Notes: a model not told the origin generated them from the letters alone. A stretch of DNA of 64,000 nt from Clostridium sp. KNHs214 (GCF_000744935.1 NZ_JQMW01000011.1:1240001-1304000), one strand, 5' to 3'. Counted from the first letter of the stretch, positions 54,765 to 63,542 are shown. Program-made: numbers and translations.

Positions 54765-57341
54765 ATGGAAAGGAATATTATTAAGGGATTAAGCTCCAGT
54801 GAAGTTAAAAGTATCCAACAAAGATATGGGCTAAATGAGCTTGTAAAAGAGAAAAAATCAAATGCCATAAAGAAATTTCTTGGTGTATTTAAAGAGCCTA
54901 TGTTTTTATTATTAGTAGGTACAGCCATATTGTATTTATTATTAGGAGATGCTCAAGAAGCTTGCATAATGTTAGTGTTTGTAGTGTTTGTGGCTTCCAT
55001 TACCTTTATACAGGAGTGGAAGACAGAAAAAACTTTAAATGCCCTAAAGGAATTAACAACTCCAGAAGTTATAGTACTTCGTGATGGAAAGAAAAAGACT
55101 ATAAAAAGCTTTGAACTTGTACCAGGTGATATAGTATATTTAAAGGAAGGTGAAAGAATACCTGCTGACTGTGATGTTTTGGAAGTATCTAATTTTTCTG
55201 TAGATGAATCTATTTTAACTGGTGAAGCAGAGCCAGTTTTTAAAGTTGTTAAAGAGGAAGAGAAGTTAGAAAATAGTTCTTCTGAATATTGGAGAAAAGA
55301 TAGGGTTTATGCAGGTACGTTAAGTATATTTGGTACGTGTACTGCTAGGGTTGTGAATACAGGGTTTAATTCAGAATACGGAAAGATAAGTAAGGCAGTT
55401 AGTGAAGCTAAAGAAGAGCTATCACCGCTTCAAAAGAAAACACAGCATTTAGTAAAATCACTTGCTATAGCCGGATTTTGCTTATGTTTATTGGTTATAG
55501 GATTAACGTATGTATATAATCACAACATTATACAAAGCATTCTCTCAGGTATAACTTTAGCCATGGCAATAATTCCTGAAGAATTTCCTGTAGTTTTAAC
55601 TGTATTTTTATCCTTAGGAGCCTTTAGATTGGCTAAAAATAATACTCTCATGAGAAAAATTTCTGCAGTGGAGACCTTGGGAGCTGCTACAGTTTTAGCT
55701 GTAGATAAAACTGGAACCATAACTAAAAACTCCATGGAAGTTAAAAAAGTGCTTTATAAGAACAATATAATTAATATAGAGGATCTAAATGATAAGGAAC
55801 TTAGCAATTTAATGATAAGATCTTGCCAGCAGGATCCATATGACCCTATGGAAAAAGCTATAGTAAATAGTGCAAAAAAGTGTATAAATAGTATGAAAGA
55901 ATTGGAGGAAAATACAAAAGATTATATTGATAATATGGCAAAATCTACAGATAGTAAGGATTTTGGTTGTCATATAGAAATAGTTAACAAAATACCATTT
56001 GATCCTAAAACAAAAAGAATGGCTAATATATATAAAGAAGATGAAGATAACTTCTATGTAGCGGCTAAGGGCTCACCAGGGACAATATTACCTTTGTGCA
56101 ATCTTAGTAGGGAAGAAGAAAAAAAAGTAGAGAAACATGTAGATAAAATGGCTGAAAAAGGCTTAAGGGTACTAGCTTTTGCAGATGGACATAGTATAGG
56201 AGTTAAAGACGATTTAGAAGAATACACTTTAGAGTTTAAGGGTTTAGTAGGACTTCAAGATCCTCCAAAAGAAGGGGTAAAAGAGGCCATAAATTTATGT
56301 AGAGAAGCTGGCATTAGAGTAATAATGATAACAGGAGATTATAGTAAAACTGCTATGGCTATAGGAAATGAAATAGGGCTTTCATTCAATAATTGTGCTA
56401 TAACTGGAGAAGCAATGGATGGCATGACAGATGATGAACTATGTGAAGCTGTAAAGGGATGCGATGTATTTTCACGTGTGGTTCCAGAGCATAAAATGAG
56501 AATAATAAAGGCTTTAAAGAAAAATGGAGATATTGTAGCTATGACAGGAGATGGCGTAAATGACGCACCAGCCCTTAAGAGTGCAGACATTGGAGTTGCT
56601 ATGGGTAAAAGAGGAACGGATGTAGCTAAGGAAGCTGCACATATGGTATTAATGGATGACAATTTTACTACTATAGTTAAGTCAGTTAAAGATGGAAGAA
56701 GAATTTATGATAACATAAGAAAAGCTATGGTTTATATAATGATAATTCACATTCCAATTGTTGCATTAGCATTATTTTCACCTGTTTTTAATTTACCTCA
56801 AGTGCTTTTGCCTGTGCACATAGTACTTTTAGAGCTTATAATTGATCCTACTTGTTCATTGGTATTTGAAGGAGAAGAGGCAGAACGAGATATAATGCAA
56901 AAACCCCCAAGGTCTCCAAAGGAACCTTTAGTTACAGCAGGTATGTTATCTAAAGTTTTATCTCAAGGGATAATAATGTTTTTAGCAGCATTTCTTCCAT
57001 TTCACTACTTAGTAGATAATGGAGTTCATGTAGATGCAGCTAGAAGTTTCTCGCTAATTACATTAGTTATGTCCAATGTAATCATGGTTTTGGTAAATAG
57101 ATCTAACACTGAATATTTGATTCATATATTTAAGGAAAAACAAAATACTGCTAGATTAGTTGTGAATGCTCTTGCATTAGTGATGGTTTTAGTTATAGTG
57201 TATGTTCCTATATTTCATACTATATTTAACACTAGAAGTTTAAATTTTAATATGTTTTTGTTATCTTCTTTAACGGGAATATTAGCAGGCATATGGTGGG
57301 AAATAGTAAAATTTATAAAAAATAAAAAGGCAGAAAAATAA
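54765..57341 (+). CDS. P2-type cation-transporting ATPase (calcium-type)
   Basis: 858 residues: N-terminal cation ATPase domain, actuator with 'DESILTGEAEPV' (~147), M4 'AIIPEEFPVVLTVFLSLGA', phosphorylation site 'VDKTGTITKN' (D314), nucleotide domain with 'AKGSPGTI', hinge 'MTGDGVNDAPALKSADIGVAMG', and a C-terminal six-helix membrane part ('HIVLLELIIDPTCSLVFE'). This fits P2A/P2B ion pumps, most likely Ca2+ efflux, but the PEEFP variant of PEGL leaves the ion open. Single gene. Confidence 0.9.
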   Translation: MERNIIKGLSSSEVKSIQQRYGLNELVKEKKSNAIKKFLGVFKEPMFLLLVGTAILYLLLGDAQEACIMLVFVVFVASITFIQEWKTEKTLNALKELTTPEVIVLRDGKKKTIKSFELVPGDIVYLKEGERIPADCDVLEVSNFSVDESILTGEAEPVFKVVKEEEKLENSSSEYWRKDRVYAGTLSIFGTCTARVVNTGFNSEYGKISKAVSEAKEELSPLQKKTQHLVKSLAIAGFCLCLLVIGLTYVYNHNIIQSILSGITLAMAIIPEEFPVVLTVFLSLGAFRLAKNNTLMRKISAVETLGAATVLAVDKTGTITKNSMEVKKVLYKNNIINIEDLNDKELSNLMIRSCQQDPYDPMEKAIVNSAKKCINSMKELEENTKDYIDNMAKSTDSKDFGCHIEIVNKIPFDPKTKRMANIYKEDEDNFYVAAKGSPGTILPLCNLSREEEKKVEKHVDKMAEKGLRVLAFADGHSIGVKDDLEEYTLEFKGLVGLQDPPKEGVKEAINLCREAGIRVIMITGDYSKTAMAIGNEIGLSFNNCAITGEAMDGMTDDELCEAVKGCDVFSRVVPEHKMRIIKALKKNGDIVAMTGDGVNDAPALKSADIGVAMGKRGTDVAKEAAHMVLMDDNFTTIVKSVKDGRRIYDNIRKAMVYIMIIHIPIVALALFSPVFNLPQVLLPVHIVLLELIIDPTCSLVFEGEEAERDIMQKPPRSPKEPLVTAGMLSKVLSQGIIMFLAAFLPFHYLVDNGVHVDAARSFSLITLVMSNVIMVLVNRSNTEYLIHIFKEKQNTARLVVNALALVMVLVIVYVPIFHTIFNTRSLNFNMFLLSSLTGILAGIWWEIVKFIKNKKAEK

Positions 57342-57657
57342 ATTGAAGTAAAATTTGGAGTTCCTTTTGGTGTTAGGATAGGTTATTAAAACTTAAAACG
57401 CTATACAAAAAGGAGCTCTTATTAAAATATAAATTAAAGAAATTCTTTAGGAATTTCAACCTTTTACTATAACAACCATTATATTTATCAAAATAAAATT
57501 AATGACTAGGGATTATTCTATAAGTGCGTCTATTTTTATATGTTATCCTCTAGTGAATTTATTGCTGGGCAAATTTACAGATTATAGAAGAAGTTAATGT
57601 CTAATTGACAAAGAATATAAAGTGTAATAGAATAGTAAAGAAATGATAATTATATAT
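57342..57657. other. Gap with weak hairpin
   Basis: GAGTTCCTTTT (57359-) can pair with AAAAGGAGCTC (57409-57418), a possible weak terminator of the ATPase gene. Otherwise nothing recognisable until the tRNA. Confidence 0.4.
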
Positions 57658-57734
57658 GTGCTCGTAGCTCAGTAGGATAGAGCAGCGGTTTCCTAAACCG
57701 CGTGCCGGAGGTTCGATTCCTCTCGGGCACACCA
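57658..57734 (+). tRNA. tRNA-Arg (anticodon CCT)
   Basis: Cloverleaf reads GTGCTCG/CGGGCAC acceptor, GCTC...GAGC D-arm, GCGGT-TTCCTAA-ACCGC anticodon arm with CCT anticodon, GGAGG-TTCGATT-CCTCT T-arm, and encoded CCA. Its last 48 bases are repeated at 58905-58952, so it is the attachment site of a small integrated element. Confidence 0.96.
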
Positions 57735-57738
57735 AGAT

Positions 57739-57774
57739 AAAGCCTGTAACATTAATCTGTTACAGGCTTTAAAA
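57739..57774 (+). terminator. Rho-independent terminator
   Basis: AAAGCCTGTAAC pairs with GTTACAGGCTTT right after the tRNA; the following tract is A/T-rich. Confidence 0.85.
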
Positions 57775-57917
57775 TTACTTTTAATATAAACAATAAGTGT
57801 AAACCATTTACTGAAATTATTTCCAAATTAATATGAATATATTTTAAAGTAGATAAATAAAGGTTATAATATATATAAGATAAAGAATAAAAATGAGTAT
57901 TTTCGGAGGTGTATGGA

Positions 57918-58133
57918 GTGAATGAGAGAAAATTAGAGTTTACTATTTTTTGTGTTGAAAGCTTGGCAGAAAGCCTGGGGATAAATGCTAAAAAAGTATA
58001 TAAACTAATTAAAGATACAAATGTCTTAGATGACTATATCATACCATGTTACGAACCATTACACTCTCAAAGTAAACACTATATAGTACAGGATTTAATT
58101 GAGGTATTGAAGGAAAGGGGAGCATTGAGTTGA
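57918..58133 (+). CDS. DUF3791-like protein
   Basis: 71 residues, all-helical with 'LEFTIFCVESLAESLGINAKKVYKLIKDTNVLDDYI' and 'CYEPLHSQSKHYIVQDLIEVL', the two-part pattern of DUF3791. GTG at 57918 sits seven bases after GGAGGT. Its stop overlaps the start of the DUF3990 gene by TTGA, indicating translational coupling. Such pairs are usually encoded next to DUF3990 and behave like toxin-antitoxin modules, though I know of no proof for this one. Confidence 0.72.
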   Translation: MNERKLEFTIFCVESLAESLGINAKKVYKLIKDTNVLDDYIIPCYEPLHSQSKHYIVQDLIEVLKERGALS

Positions 58134-58609
58134 TAGTATATCATGGTTCTTACTGTATTGTAGACAATCCTCATGTATCTTTTTCAAGGGATGCTTTAGA
58201 TTTTGGTAAAGGTTTTTACGTAACGAGAATTAAAGAACAGGCAATTAATTGGACAAATAAATTTAAAAGAAGAGGAAAGAATGGATACTTAAATATATAT
58301 AAATTAGATATAGATAAAGTTAAAGAAATATATAAGGTTAGAGAGTTTTTAAGTTATGATATAGAATGGCTAGATTTTATATTAGGATGTAGAGCAGGAA
58401 GTAATATTTATTTACAATACCACATGGTAGTAGGTGGGATAGCTGATGATCGAGTATATAATACAATAGAACTCTATCAGGATAATTTAATATAAAAAGA
58501 TGAAGCGTTGAAGAGACTACAATATTATAAACCTAATCAACAAATTTGTATTATTAATCAAGAAATTATTGATAGGTATTTAAAGTATGAAGAAAGTAAG
58601 GAAGTGTAG
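58130..58609 (+). pseudogene. DUF3990 protein with premature stop (ADP-ribosyltransferase-like)
   Basis: Reads from TTG 58130: 'IVYHGSYCIVDNPHVSFSRD', 'LDFGKGFYVTRIKEQAINW', a pattern like the His and Tyr motifs of the ADP-ribosyltransferase/PARP fold. A TAA at 58493 stops it after 121 residues, but the same frame continues through 'KDEALKRLQYYKPNQQICIINQEIIDRYLKY' to TAG at 58607, which is the usual C-terminus of the family. So a single nonsense change truncates an otherwise full-length gene. Confidence 0.75.
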
Positions 58610-58612
58610 AAT

Positions 58613-58855
58613 ATGTTAGCAAACAAAACATTACTGCAATCTTTATATAAGAATATAATTTTAGAATTCTCCAAGAAAACAGGTAAGGATTTAGAGGAAA
58701 GTATGGATTATTTCTATAAATCACAAACTTATGAATTAATAAGTGAGGGAGTGGGAGATTTGCATTGTAAAGGCGTTAAATACCTAACAGATGAATTAAT
58801 GCTAGAGTATGGTATTAAAAGTCATAAAAGCTATCCTAATGACTTAATTCACTAA
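58613..58855 (+). CDS. DUF3791-like helical protein
   Basis: 80 residues, 'LLQSLYKNIILEFSKKTGKDLEESMDYFYKSQTYELISEGVGDLHCKGVKYLTDEL'-type region, similar in plan to DUF3791. AAGGAAGTG before the ATG lies within the end of the DUF3990 frame, so the three genes form one unit. A candidate antitoxin or accessory subunit (inference). Confidence 0.65.
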   Translation: MLANKTLLQSLYKNIILEFSKKTGKDLEESMDYFYKSQTYELISEGVGDLHCKGVKYLTDELMLEYGIKSHKSYPNDLIH

Positions 58856-58904
58856 CACTAATCGAAAAAATTAATGTTGTATTATATGTTAAATATAGAG
58901 AATT

Positions 58905-58952
58905 GGTTTCCTAAACCGCGTGCCGGAGGTTCGATTCCTCTCGGGCACACCA
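58905..58952 (+). repeat. Duplicated tRNA-Arg 3' part (att site)
   Basis: 48-bp exact copy of 57687-57734 starting in the anticodon stem. It has no 5' half and cannot be a functional tRNA. Confidence 0.95.
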
Positions 58953-58990
58953 GTTTACTGTAAATATAAGAGTAATGCTTGCAAGGATTA

Positions 58991-59026
58991 AAAGAGTTAG
59001 TAAGTTTTTTACTAGCTCTTTTTATT
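58991..59026 (+). terminator. Terminator
   Basis: AAGAGTTAGTAAG...TACTAGCTCTT stem with a T-rich tail, following the islet. Confidence 0.7.
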
Positions 59027-59139
59027 TTTTTGAATGCTTAATATGTTGATATTATAGTCCGTAATACTATAAGGAAATATAATTGAAATAATAAATGAAA
59101 TATTTTACAAGTAAGTCTTTACAGAGTAAAAAAACGATG

Positions 59140-59188
59140 TTAAAATAATCTTAACGTTAAAATGTTTTTGACGTTAAGATTATTTTAA
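59140..59188. promoter_or_regulatory. 18-bp perfect inverted repeat upstream of MFS gene
   Basis: TTAAAATAATCTTAACGT (59140-59157) and ACGTTAAGATTATTTTAA (59171-59188) with a 13-nt spacer, 22 bp before the transporter start. No T-run follows, so an operator is more likely than a terminator. The ArsR-type regulator encoded after the transporter is the natural candidate ligand. Confidence 0.65.
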
Positions 59189-59210
59189 TGATAAGTAGGG
59201 GGAATTTATC

Positions 59211-60479
59211 ATGGAGATAAGTACTATAAAAGACAAAAAACTTATTAGTCAGCTATTTTTATGTAAAAACTACACGGTTCTATTAATAGCTAATTTTGTT
59301 TCGAGATTTGGAGATTCTGTAGATAGTATAGCTTACGGATGGATGGTTTACATGCTTACAGGGTCAAAGATTTTACTAGGAAGTATCTTTGCAGTAAATG
59401 CCATACCCAACATAGTTTTTGGGCCTTTTGCAGGTGTATTGGCAGACAGATTGGACAAAAGAAAATTAGTAATAATGAGCTATATAGGAAGAGGGTTAAT
59501 TGTATCTGTAACGGCACTGTTATTTTTAATGGGAAAACTTCATGTATGGCATTTATTTTTATTTACCACATTAAATTCTACATTGGAAACTCTTATGTCT
59601 CCAGCCGTAATGTCTATAATGCCATTGATATTACAGAAGGACCAATTTCTTTCAGCAAATTCTTTTGCTACTTCTGCATATAAATTTGCAGAACTTATAG
59701 GTACTGCTTTAGCTGGAGCAATTATTGCCTTATTTGGCATATCAGGAGCAATTTTTATAGATGCAGGAACATTTTTCTTTGCAGGTTTTTTAATGATTTT
59801 TATGAATTTGCCTAAGGATGAAGTGAAAGCAGAGAAAATGAATATTAAAAATTATGTTGAAGACTTAAAAGTTGGCTTTATATATGTTAAAGAAAATAAA
59901 CTGATAAGAAATGTATTAATTTTATTTGCCATAATTAATTTTGGTTTGTCACCTATTTCAGTATTGCTACCGGTGTTTACAAAAGACATACTAAAAGGTG
60001 GCGCGGAAACATTAAGTTATATTGGTGTGGCTATTTCCTTAGGAACCATATTAGGTGGATTAATTATAGGGAAGTTTGGTTCCAAGGTTAAAATGACTTT
60101 ATTAATAATAATAGGATTTTTCGTAATGGGTATAACTTACGCATTGATGTACTTACCTGGTAATATAGTGGGAATTGGGCAGTCAGCTACCATATTAACT
60201 ATATCATGCTTTTTCGTATTTGGATTTGTAATGCCGGTAGTATCAGCTCCTATTCAATCATACTTTATGATGAATACTGAAAAACAGATAATAGGCCGCG
60301 TAAGCTCTTTTATGGTAATGATAACTTATGCTACAATTCCTTTAGGTAATGCATTAACGGGAGTAGTAACTGAATATGTATCTATGTCGTTGTTATTTCT
60401 GATTATGGGGATCTTTATATGTTTAGTATCAATATCCTTAAAGGTTTTTAAAATTTTGGAAACTGACAAAGCTGTTTAA
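59211..60479 (+). CDS. MFS transporter (drug/macrolide efflux-like)
   Basis: 422 residues, twelve membrane segments. 'NFVSRFGDSVDSIAYGWMVY' in the first segment and 'GPFAGVLADRLDKRKLVI' in the loop 2-3 are typical of the EntS/MefA-like MFS_3 group of exporters. AGGGGGAA before the ATG. Cotranscribed with the regulator that follows 63 bp later. Confidence 0.9.
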   Translation: MEISTIKDKKLISQLFLCKNYTVLLIANFVSRFGDSVDSIAYGWMVYMLTGSKILLGSIFAVNAIPNIVFGPFAGVLADRLDKRKLVIMSYIGRGLIVSVTALLFLMGKLHVWHLFLFTTLNSTLETLMSPAVMSIMPLILQKDQFLSANSFATSAYKFAELIGTALAGAIIALFGISGAIFIDAGTFFFAGFLMIFMNLPKDEVKAEKMNIKNYVEDLKVGFIYVKENKLIRNVLILFAIINFGLSPISVLLPVFTKDILKGGAETLSYIGVAISLGTILGGLIIGKFGSKVKMTLLIIIGFFVMGITYALMYLPGNIVGIGQSATILTISCFFVFGFVMPVVSAPIQSYFMMNTEKQIIGRVSSFMVMITYATIPLGNALTGVVTEYVSMSLLFLIMGIFICLVSISLKVFKILETDKAV

Positions 60480-60542
60480 TGATTGTACAATATAGATATA
60501 ATTAATTAAATTAATGTATAATAGGGTAAGAGGTGATAGTAA

Positions 60543-61118
60543 ATGTCTGATAAAAAGGTTCGTACCCTAACTACTATGGAAGAAATAAAGGCTATTTCAG
60601 ATCCATATAGATATAGAATTTTAAAATGTTTTTCAGATATAAAAAATCCAGCTACAGTAAAGCAAATAGCAGATACATTAGGCGAAGTTCCAGCTAAGGT
60701 ATATTATCATGTAAAAAAACTAGAGAAGGTGGGAATATTAAGACTTTCTCATACTGAGGAGATAAATGGAATTATAGCTAAGTATTATGAGTTGGTAGCT
60801 GATAGTTTTGATATAAAGAGTACTAAAGAGGTGGAGGAACCTATAAAGAAACTTATGTTATCTGAGAGCCAAAAAATAATAGCGGAAGTCTTTGATAATG
60901 CAAAGGCAGAATTTTTAAATCAAATAGATAAATACTCCAATGTAACTACTAAGGGTGAGGGAGACGTTAGGGCTGCTAGTATATATTGCAGTGATGATGA
61001 ACTTTTAGAGTTCAATAATTATATAAATAAATTTATTGATAAACACCAAAAGGCGGGGGAAGATAAGGAAATTAAAAAATATAATGTATTTTTTAATTTA
61101 TACAGAACAGTGGACTAA
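60543..61118 (+). CDS. ArsR-type winged-helix regulator
   Basis: 191 residues. 'AISDPYRYRILKCFSDIKNPATVKQIADTLGEVPAKVYYHVKKLEKVGIL' region (~15-65) is a HTH_20-type winged helix; the rest is a helical ligand/dimer part without metal-binding cysteines. Often paired with MFS exporters, so it probably regulates the gene before it. AGAGGTGA before ATG. Confidence 0.87.
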   Translation: MSDKKVRTLTTMEEIKAISDPYRYRILKCFSDIKNPATVKQIADTLGEVPAKVYYHVKKLEKVGILRLSHTEEINGIIAKYYELVADSFDIKSTKEVEEPIKKLMLSESQKIIAEVFDNAKAEFLNQIDKYSNVTTKGEGDVRAASIYCSDDELLEFNNYINKFIDKHQKAGEDKEIKKYNVFFNLYRTVD

Positions 61119-61141
61119 GTAAAGAAAAAATAATTAAAAAG

Positions 61142-61190
61142 GACTATGTAGTTGAAGTAAATTATATATTCAATTACATAGTCTTTTATT
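61142..61190 (+). terminator. Terminator after the MFS-regulator operon
   Basis: GACTATGTAGTTGAA pairs with TTCAATTACATAGTC, followed by TTTTATTTT. Confidence 0.85.
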
Positions 61191-61201
61191 TTGCAATTAA
61201 T

Positions 61202-61246
61202 CCTCTAAAAATGTATTTAAAAATACTTTTAGAGGGTTCTTTTTTA
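61202..61246 (+). terminator. Second terminator
   Basis: CCTCTAAAA/TTTTAGAGG with inner GTATTT/AAATAC and a T6 run, just after the previous one. Confidence 0.8.
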
Positions 61247-61433
61247 TAACAAAATATCTTACTTAAATACATCTTACATGTCGACTTTTGATATAATATT
61301 ACATATATGATAATATTTTGAAAAAATAGAATAATTTACAAAAAGGCGAAAAGATGCTATAATTATGTTAAAAGGTATGATAAAAGAATAGAAAATATGA
61401 TAAGGATTTAAATTTGTTTTAGGGGGAGAGCCA

Positions 61434-61592
61434 ATGTTAGAAGATGGCAGAAAGAATTTAACAAAACAAATAGAGGAGGTGAGAGGTTTATTAAATAATT
61501 TAGTATGTAAAAGAGATAAAATAGGACTTGATGAACAAATACTTAGGGTAAGTAGGCAGTTAGATGATTTAATTGCCACCTATATGGGTTAG
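61434..61592 (+). CDS. Spo0E-like aspartyl-phosphate phosphatase
   Basis: 52 residues: 'LTKQIEEVRGLLNNLV' then 'LDEQILRVSRQLDDLIATY'. This fits the Spo0E pattern of two antiparallel helices with SQxLDxLIxxY; the active-site Asp lies in (S)RQLDDLI. Such proteins dephosphorylate Spo0A~P and delay sporulation. AGGGGGAG lies upstream of the ATG. Very short, easily missed by gene finders. Confidence 0.85.
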   Translation: MLEDGRKNLTKQIEEVRGLLNNLVCKRDKIGLDEQILRVSRQLDDLIATYMG

Positions 61593-61766
61593 TTAATTTA
61601 ATATAAGTTTTTCTAAGAATGGCGTTACTATTAAGAAAATTTTTGTTGAGTTTGAGAGTAAATTAATAAATATTTTTATTAAAATTAGTAGCAAAATATG
61701 ATAAGATTCAGAATAACTTAATAAGTTTATGACTATAAATTATAAAAAGTGTAATATTAAACTACT

Positions 61767-61926
61767 AAGGCACATTCAAATAAATAACAAGTCAGTATGC
61801 TAGTCTATTTTGCGTCATACTGCGTTAGCAGAACCTGGTGATAGTCCTACCAAAGGTGGAACCTGCTTCCTTGTCTTATACAAAATATACTAGCATCTTT
61901 GACTTGTTATTTCTTTTCATGTACCT
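61767..61926 (+). mobile_element. MITE-like repeat, copy D
   Basis: AAGGCACATTCAAATAAATA...TTATTTCTTTTCATGTACCT ends, 160 bp. Internal GTATGCTAGTCTATTTTG pairs with CAAAATATACTAGCAT, and a further GAACCTGGTGATAG/CCTACCAAAGGTGG tract may fold. No coding capacity. Same orientation as copy C. The stretch 61593-61766 before it is empty. Confidence 0.85.
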
Positions 61927-61973
61927 AATATATATAAATAATAATTAATACATACTTTAAGGAGAAAAATTCT

Positions 61974-62423
61974 ATGCAAAATTATTTTATGTATGAAGCA
62001 TTGATGGAAGCAAAGAAAGCATTAGAACTAGATGAGGTTCCTGTTGGAGCCATAATAGTTAAAGATAAGAATATAATAGCCAGAGCACATAATTTGAGGG
62101 AAACATTAAATGACCCCACTGCCCATGCAGAGATTTTAGCCATAAGGAAGGCTAGTGAAATTTTAAAGTCTTGGAGATTAAATGGATGTGAAATGTATGT
62201 AACTCTAGAACCATGTCCTATGTGTGCAGGAGCCATAACTGCTAGTAGAATCAAAAGAATACATATAGGTACTTTTGATCCTACTTTAGGGGCTTGCGGT
62301 TCTGTTATAAATATAGTTCAAAATCCACACTTGCATACCATGATAGATGTAAGTTGGATATATAGTGAAGAATGTAGTGATTTACTTAAGGATTTTTTTA
62401 AGAAAAAGAGAAATTGTATATAA
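61974..62423 (+). CDS. tadA: tRNA-specific adenosine deaminase
   Basis: 149 residues. Zinc-site motifs 'DPTAHAEILAIRKASE' (HAE) and 'TLEPCPMCAGAI' (PCxxC) are those of TadA, which converts A34 to inosine in tRNA-Arg(ACG). AAGGAGAA precedes the ATG. Stands alone with its own terminator. Confidence 0.93.
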   Translation: MQNYFMYEALMEAKKALELDEVPVGAIIVKDKNIIARAHNLRETLNDPTAHAEILAIRKASEILKSWRLNGCEMYVTLEPCPMCAGAITASRIKRIHIGTFDPTLGACGSVINIVQNPHLHTMIDVSWIYSEECSDLLKDFFKKKRNCI

Positions 62424-62481
62424 TTCCACCGCATTGTACCTTTTTAAGGTTTAATCATATTAACCTCATATTTTATTTTGT

Positions 62482-62513
62482 AAATGCTAGCTTTAAAGTT
62501 AGCATTTATATTT
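62482..62513 (+). terminator. Rho-independent terminator
   Basis: AAATGCTAGCT/AGTTAGCATTT stem followed by TATATTTTT, 60 bp after tadA. Confidence 0.75.
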
Positions 62514-62653
62514 TTGATAGAACAGGGAAGAATATTTACGAACAACAGAAATATTTAACAGTTGGTAACAGGTGTTACGGATTAAATCAGTGTTAAATAG
62601 TAAAATAAAGTTGAGTTAAATACTCGAAATTTTATTTGTGGGAGGTAAATATT

Positions 62654-62998
62654 ATGAACAAACATTTTATAAAAAACATAGATTTTGCAAAACCGTTAGA
62701 AATGGAAGCACTTGTGGATTATCAAGAAGGAAGAGTTATAAGTAGAACTTTAGCACAGGGAAGACCTTTAAGTGTTACATTATTTGCTTTTGATAAAGGC
62801 GAGGAAATAAGTTCCCATTCAGCTGGTGGAGATGCTATGGTTTACATATTAGATGGTGAAGCTGAAATAACTATAGGAGAAGAAAAGTTCAATGTTAAAA
62901 AGGGAGAAACTATAGTCATGCCTGCTCAAGTACCACATGCATTGTTAGCCACAGAAAGATTTAAGATGCTTTTGACTGTGGTATTTAGCTTAGAGTAA
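62654..62998 (+). CDS. Cupin-domain protein
   Basis: About 114 residues, single cupin barrel. 'SHSAGGDAMVYILDGEAEITI' and 'KGETIVMPAQVPHALLA' are cupin motifs 1 and 2, with the metal-ligand His and a final His retained. Small one-domain cupins of this kind have varied or unknown activity. GGGAGGTA lies before the ATG at 62654. Confidence 0.87.
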   Translation: MNKHFIKNIDFAKPLEMEALVDYQEGRVISRTLAQGRPLSVTLFAFDKGEEISSHSAGGDAMVYILDGEAEITIGEEKFNVKKGETIVMPAQVPHALLATERFKMLLTVVFSLE

Positions 62999-63354
62999 AT
63001 AATTAATATATTCCTAGTATATCTTTTTCACAAACACTGTATTTATGTCAAATCCATTTATTTTTCATTTATCGTAAAAGCTTCACTTAAAGAGTTATAC
63101 CATCTCTTTTGAGTGTACTTAAATTTAATATTAACACTTTACTGCCAGATTACAAAAATTTGAAAGTAGGGTGTTTTTTATTTTATAAGACCATAGGAAA
63201 TATGTATACATTTTGATAATTTAATATATTGATGGAAATTAAGGTAATAAAGAACCGTTAACCTTCCATTTGAAAATTGAGTTAAAAATTAAAGTGGCTA
63301 GATAAAGGCAACCGTTTGTGATAAAATTAAACTGAATATTAGAGTAATAATTTT
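62999..63354. other. Gap without gene
   Basis: A/T-rich tract between the cupin gene and the tRNA region; I see no gene or structured element. Confidence 0.45.
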
Positions 63355-63410
63355 GGAGAGTTGTCCGAGAGGTCGAAGGTGCATCACTTGAAATCCACTC
63401 GGTCACTTGC
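63355..63410 (+). pseudogene. Degenerate tRNA-Ser
   Basis: GGAGAGTTGTCCGAGAGGTC is the start of a tRNA-Ser, followed by a CTTGAAA anticodon loop (anticodon TGA). The anticodon stem does not pair, and no T-arm or 3' acceptor follows, so it is a broken copy directly upstream of the intact tRNA-Ser. Confidence 0.7.
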
Positions 63411-63450
63411 TTTAACTTCTACGCTGGCTTGGTGCATTAAAATAAAATAT

Positions 63451-63541
63451 GGAGGCGTATCGAAGTGGCCATAACGAGCCTGACTCGAAATCAGGTTGTC
63501 GAGCAATCGGCACGTGAGTTCGAATCTCACCGCCTCTGCCA
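63451..63541 (+). tRNA. tRNA-Ser (anticodon CGA)
   Basis: GGAGGCG/CGCCTCT acceptor (one G-T), anticodon arm CCTGA-CTCGAAA-TCAGG with anticodon CGA, long variable arm (TGTCGAGCAATCGGCA region) as in class II tRNAs, T-arm GTGAG-TTCGAAT-CTCAC, encoded CCA. Confidence 0.95.
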
Positions 63542-63542
63542 T

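Larger units (their letters stand above)
57687..58952 (+). mobile_element. 1.2-kb islet integrated at tRNA-Arg
   Basis: The 3' part of the tRNA (57687-57734) is duplicated without a mismatch at 58905-58952, the footprint of site-specific integration at a tRNA 3' end. The islet holds DUF3791, DUF3990 (with a stop) and a DUF3791-like gene, but no integrase, so it is a remnant or a passenger mobilised in trans. Confidence 0.88.

Noticed and set aside
58905-58952. Second tRNA-Arg gene
   Set aside because: Only the 3' part from the anticodon stem onward is present; it is an attachment-site duplicate.
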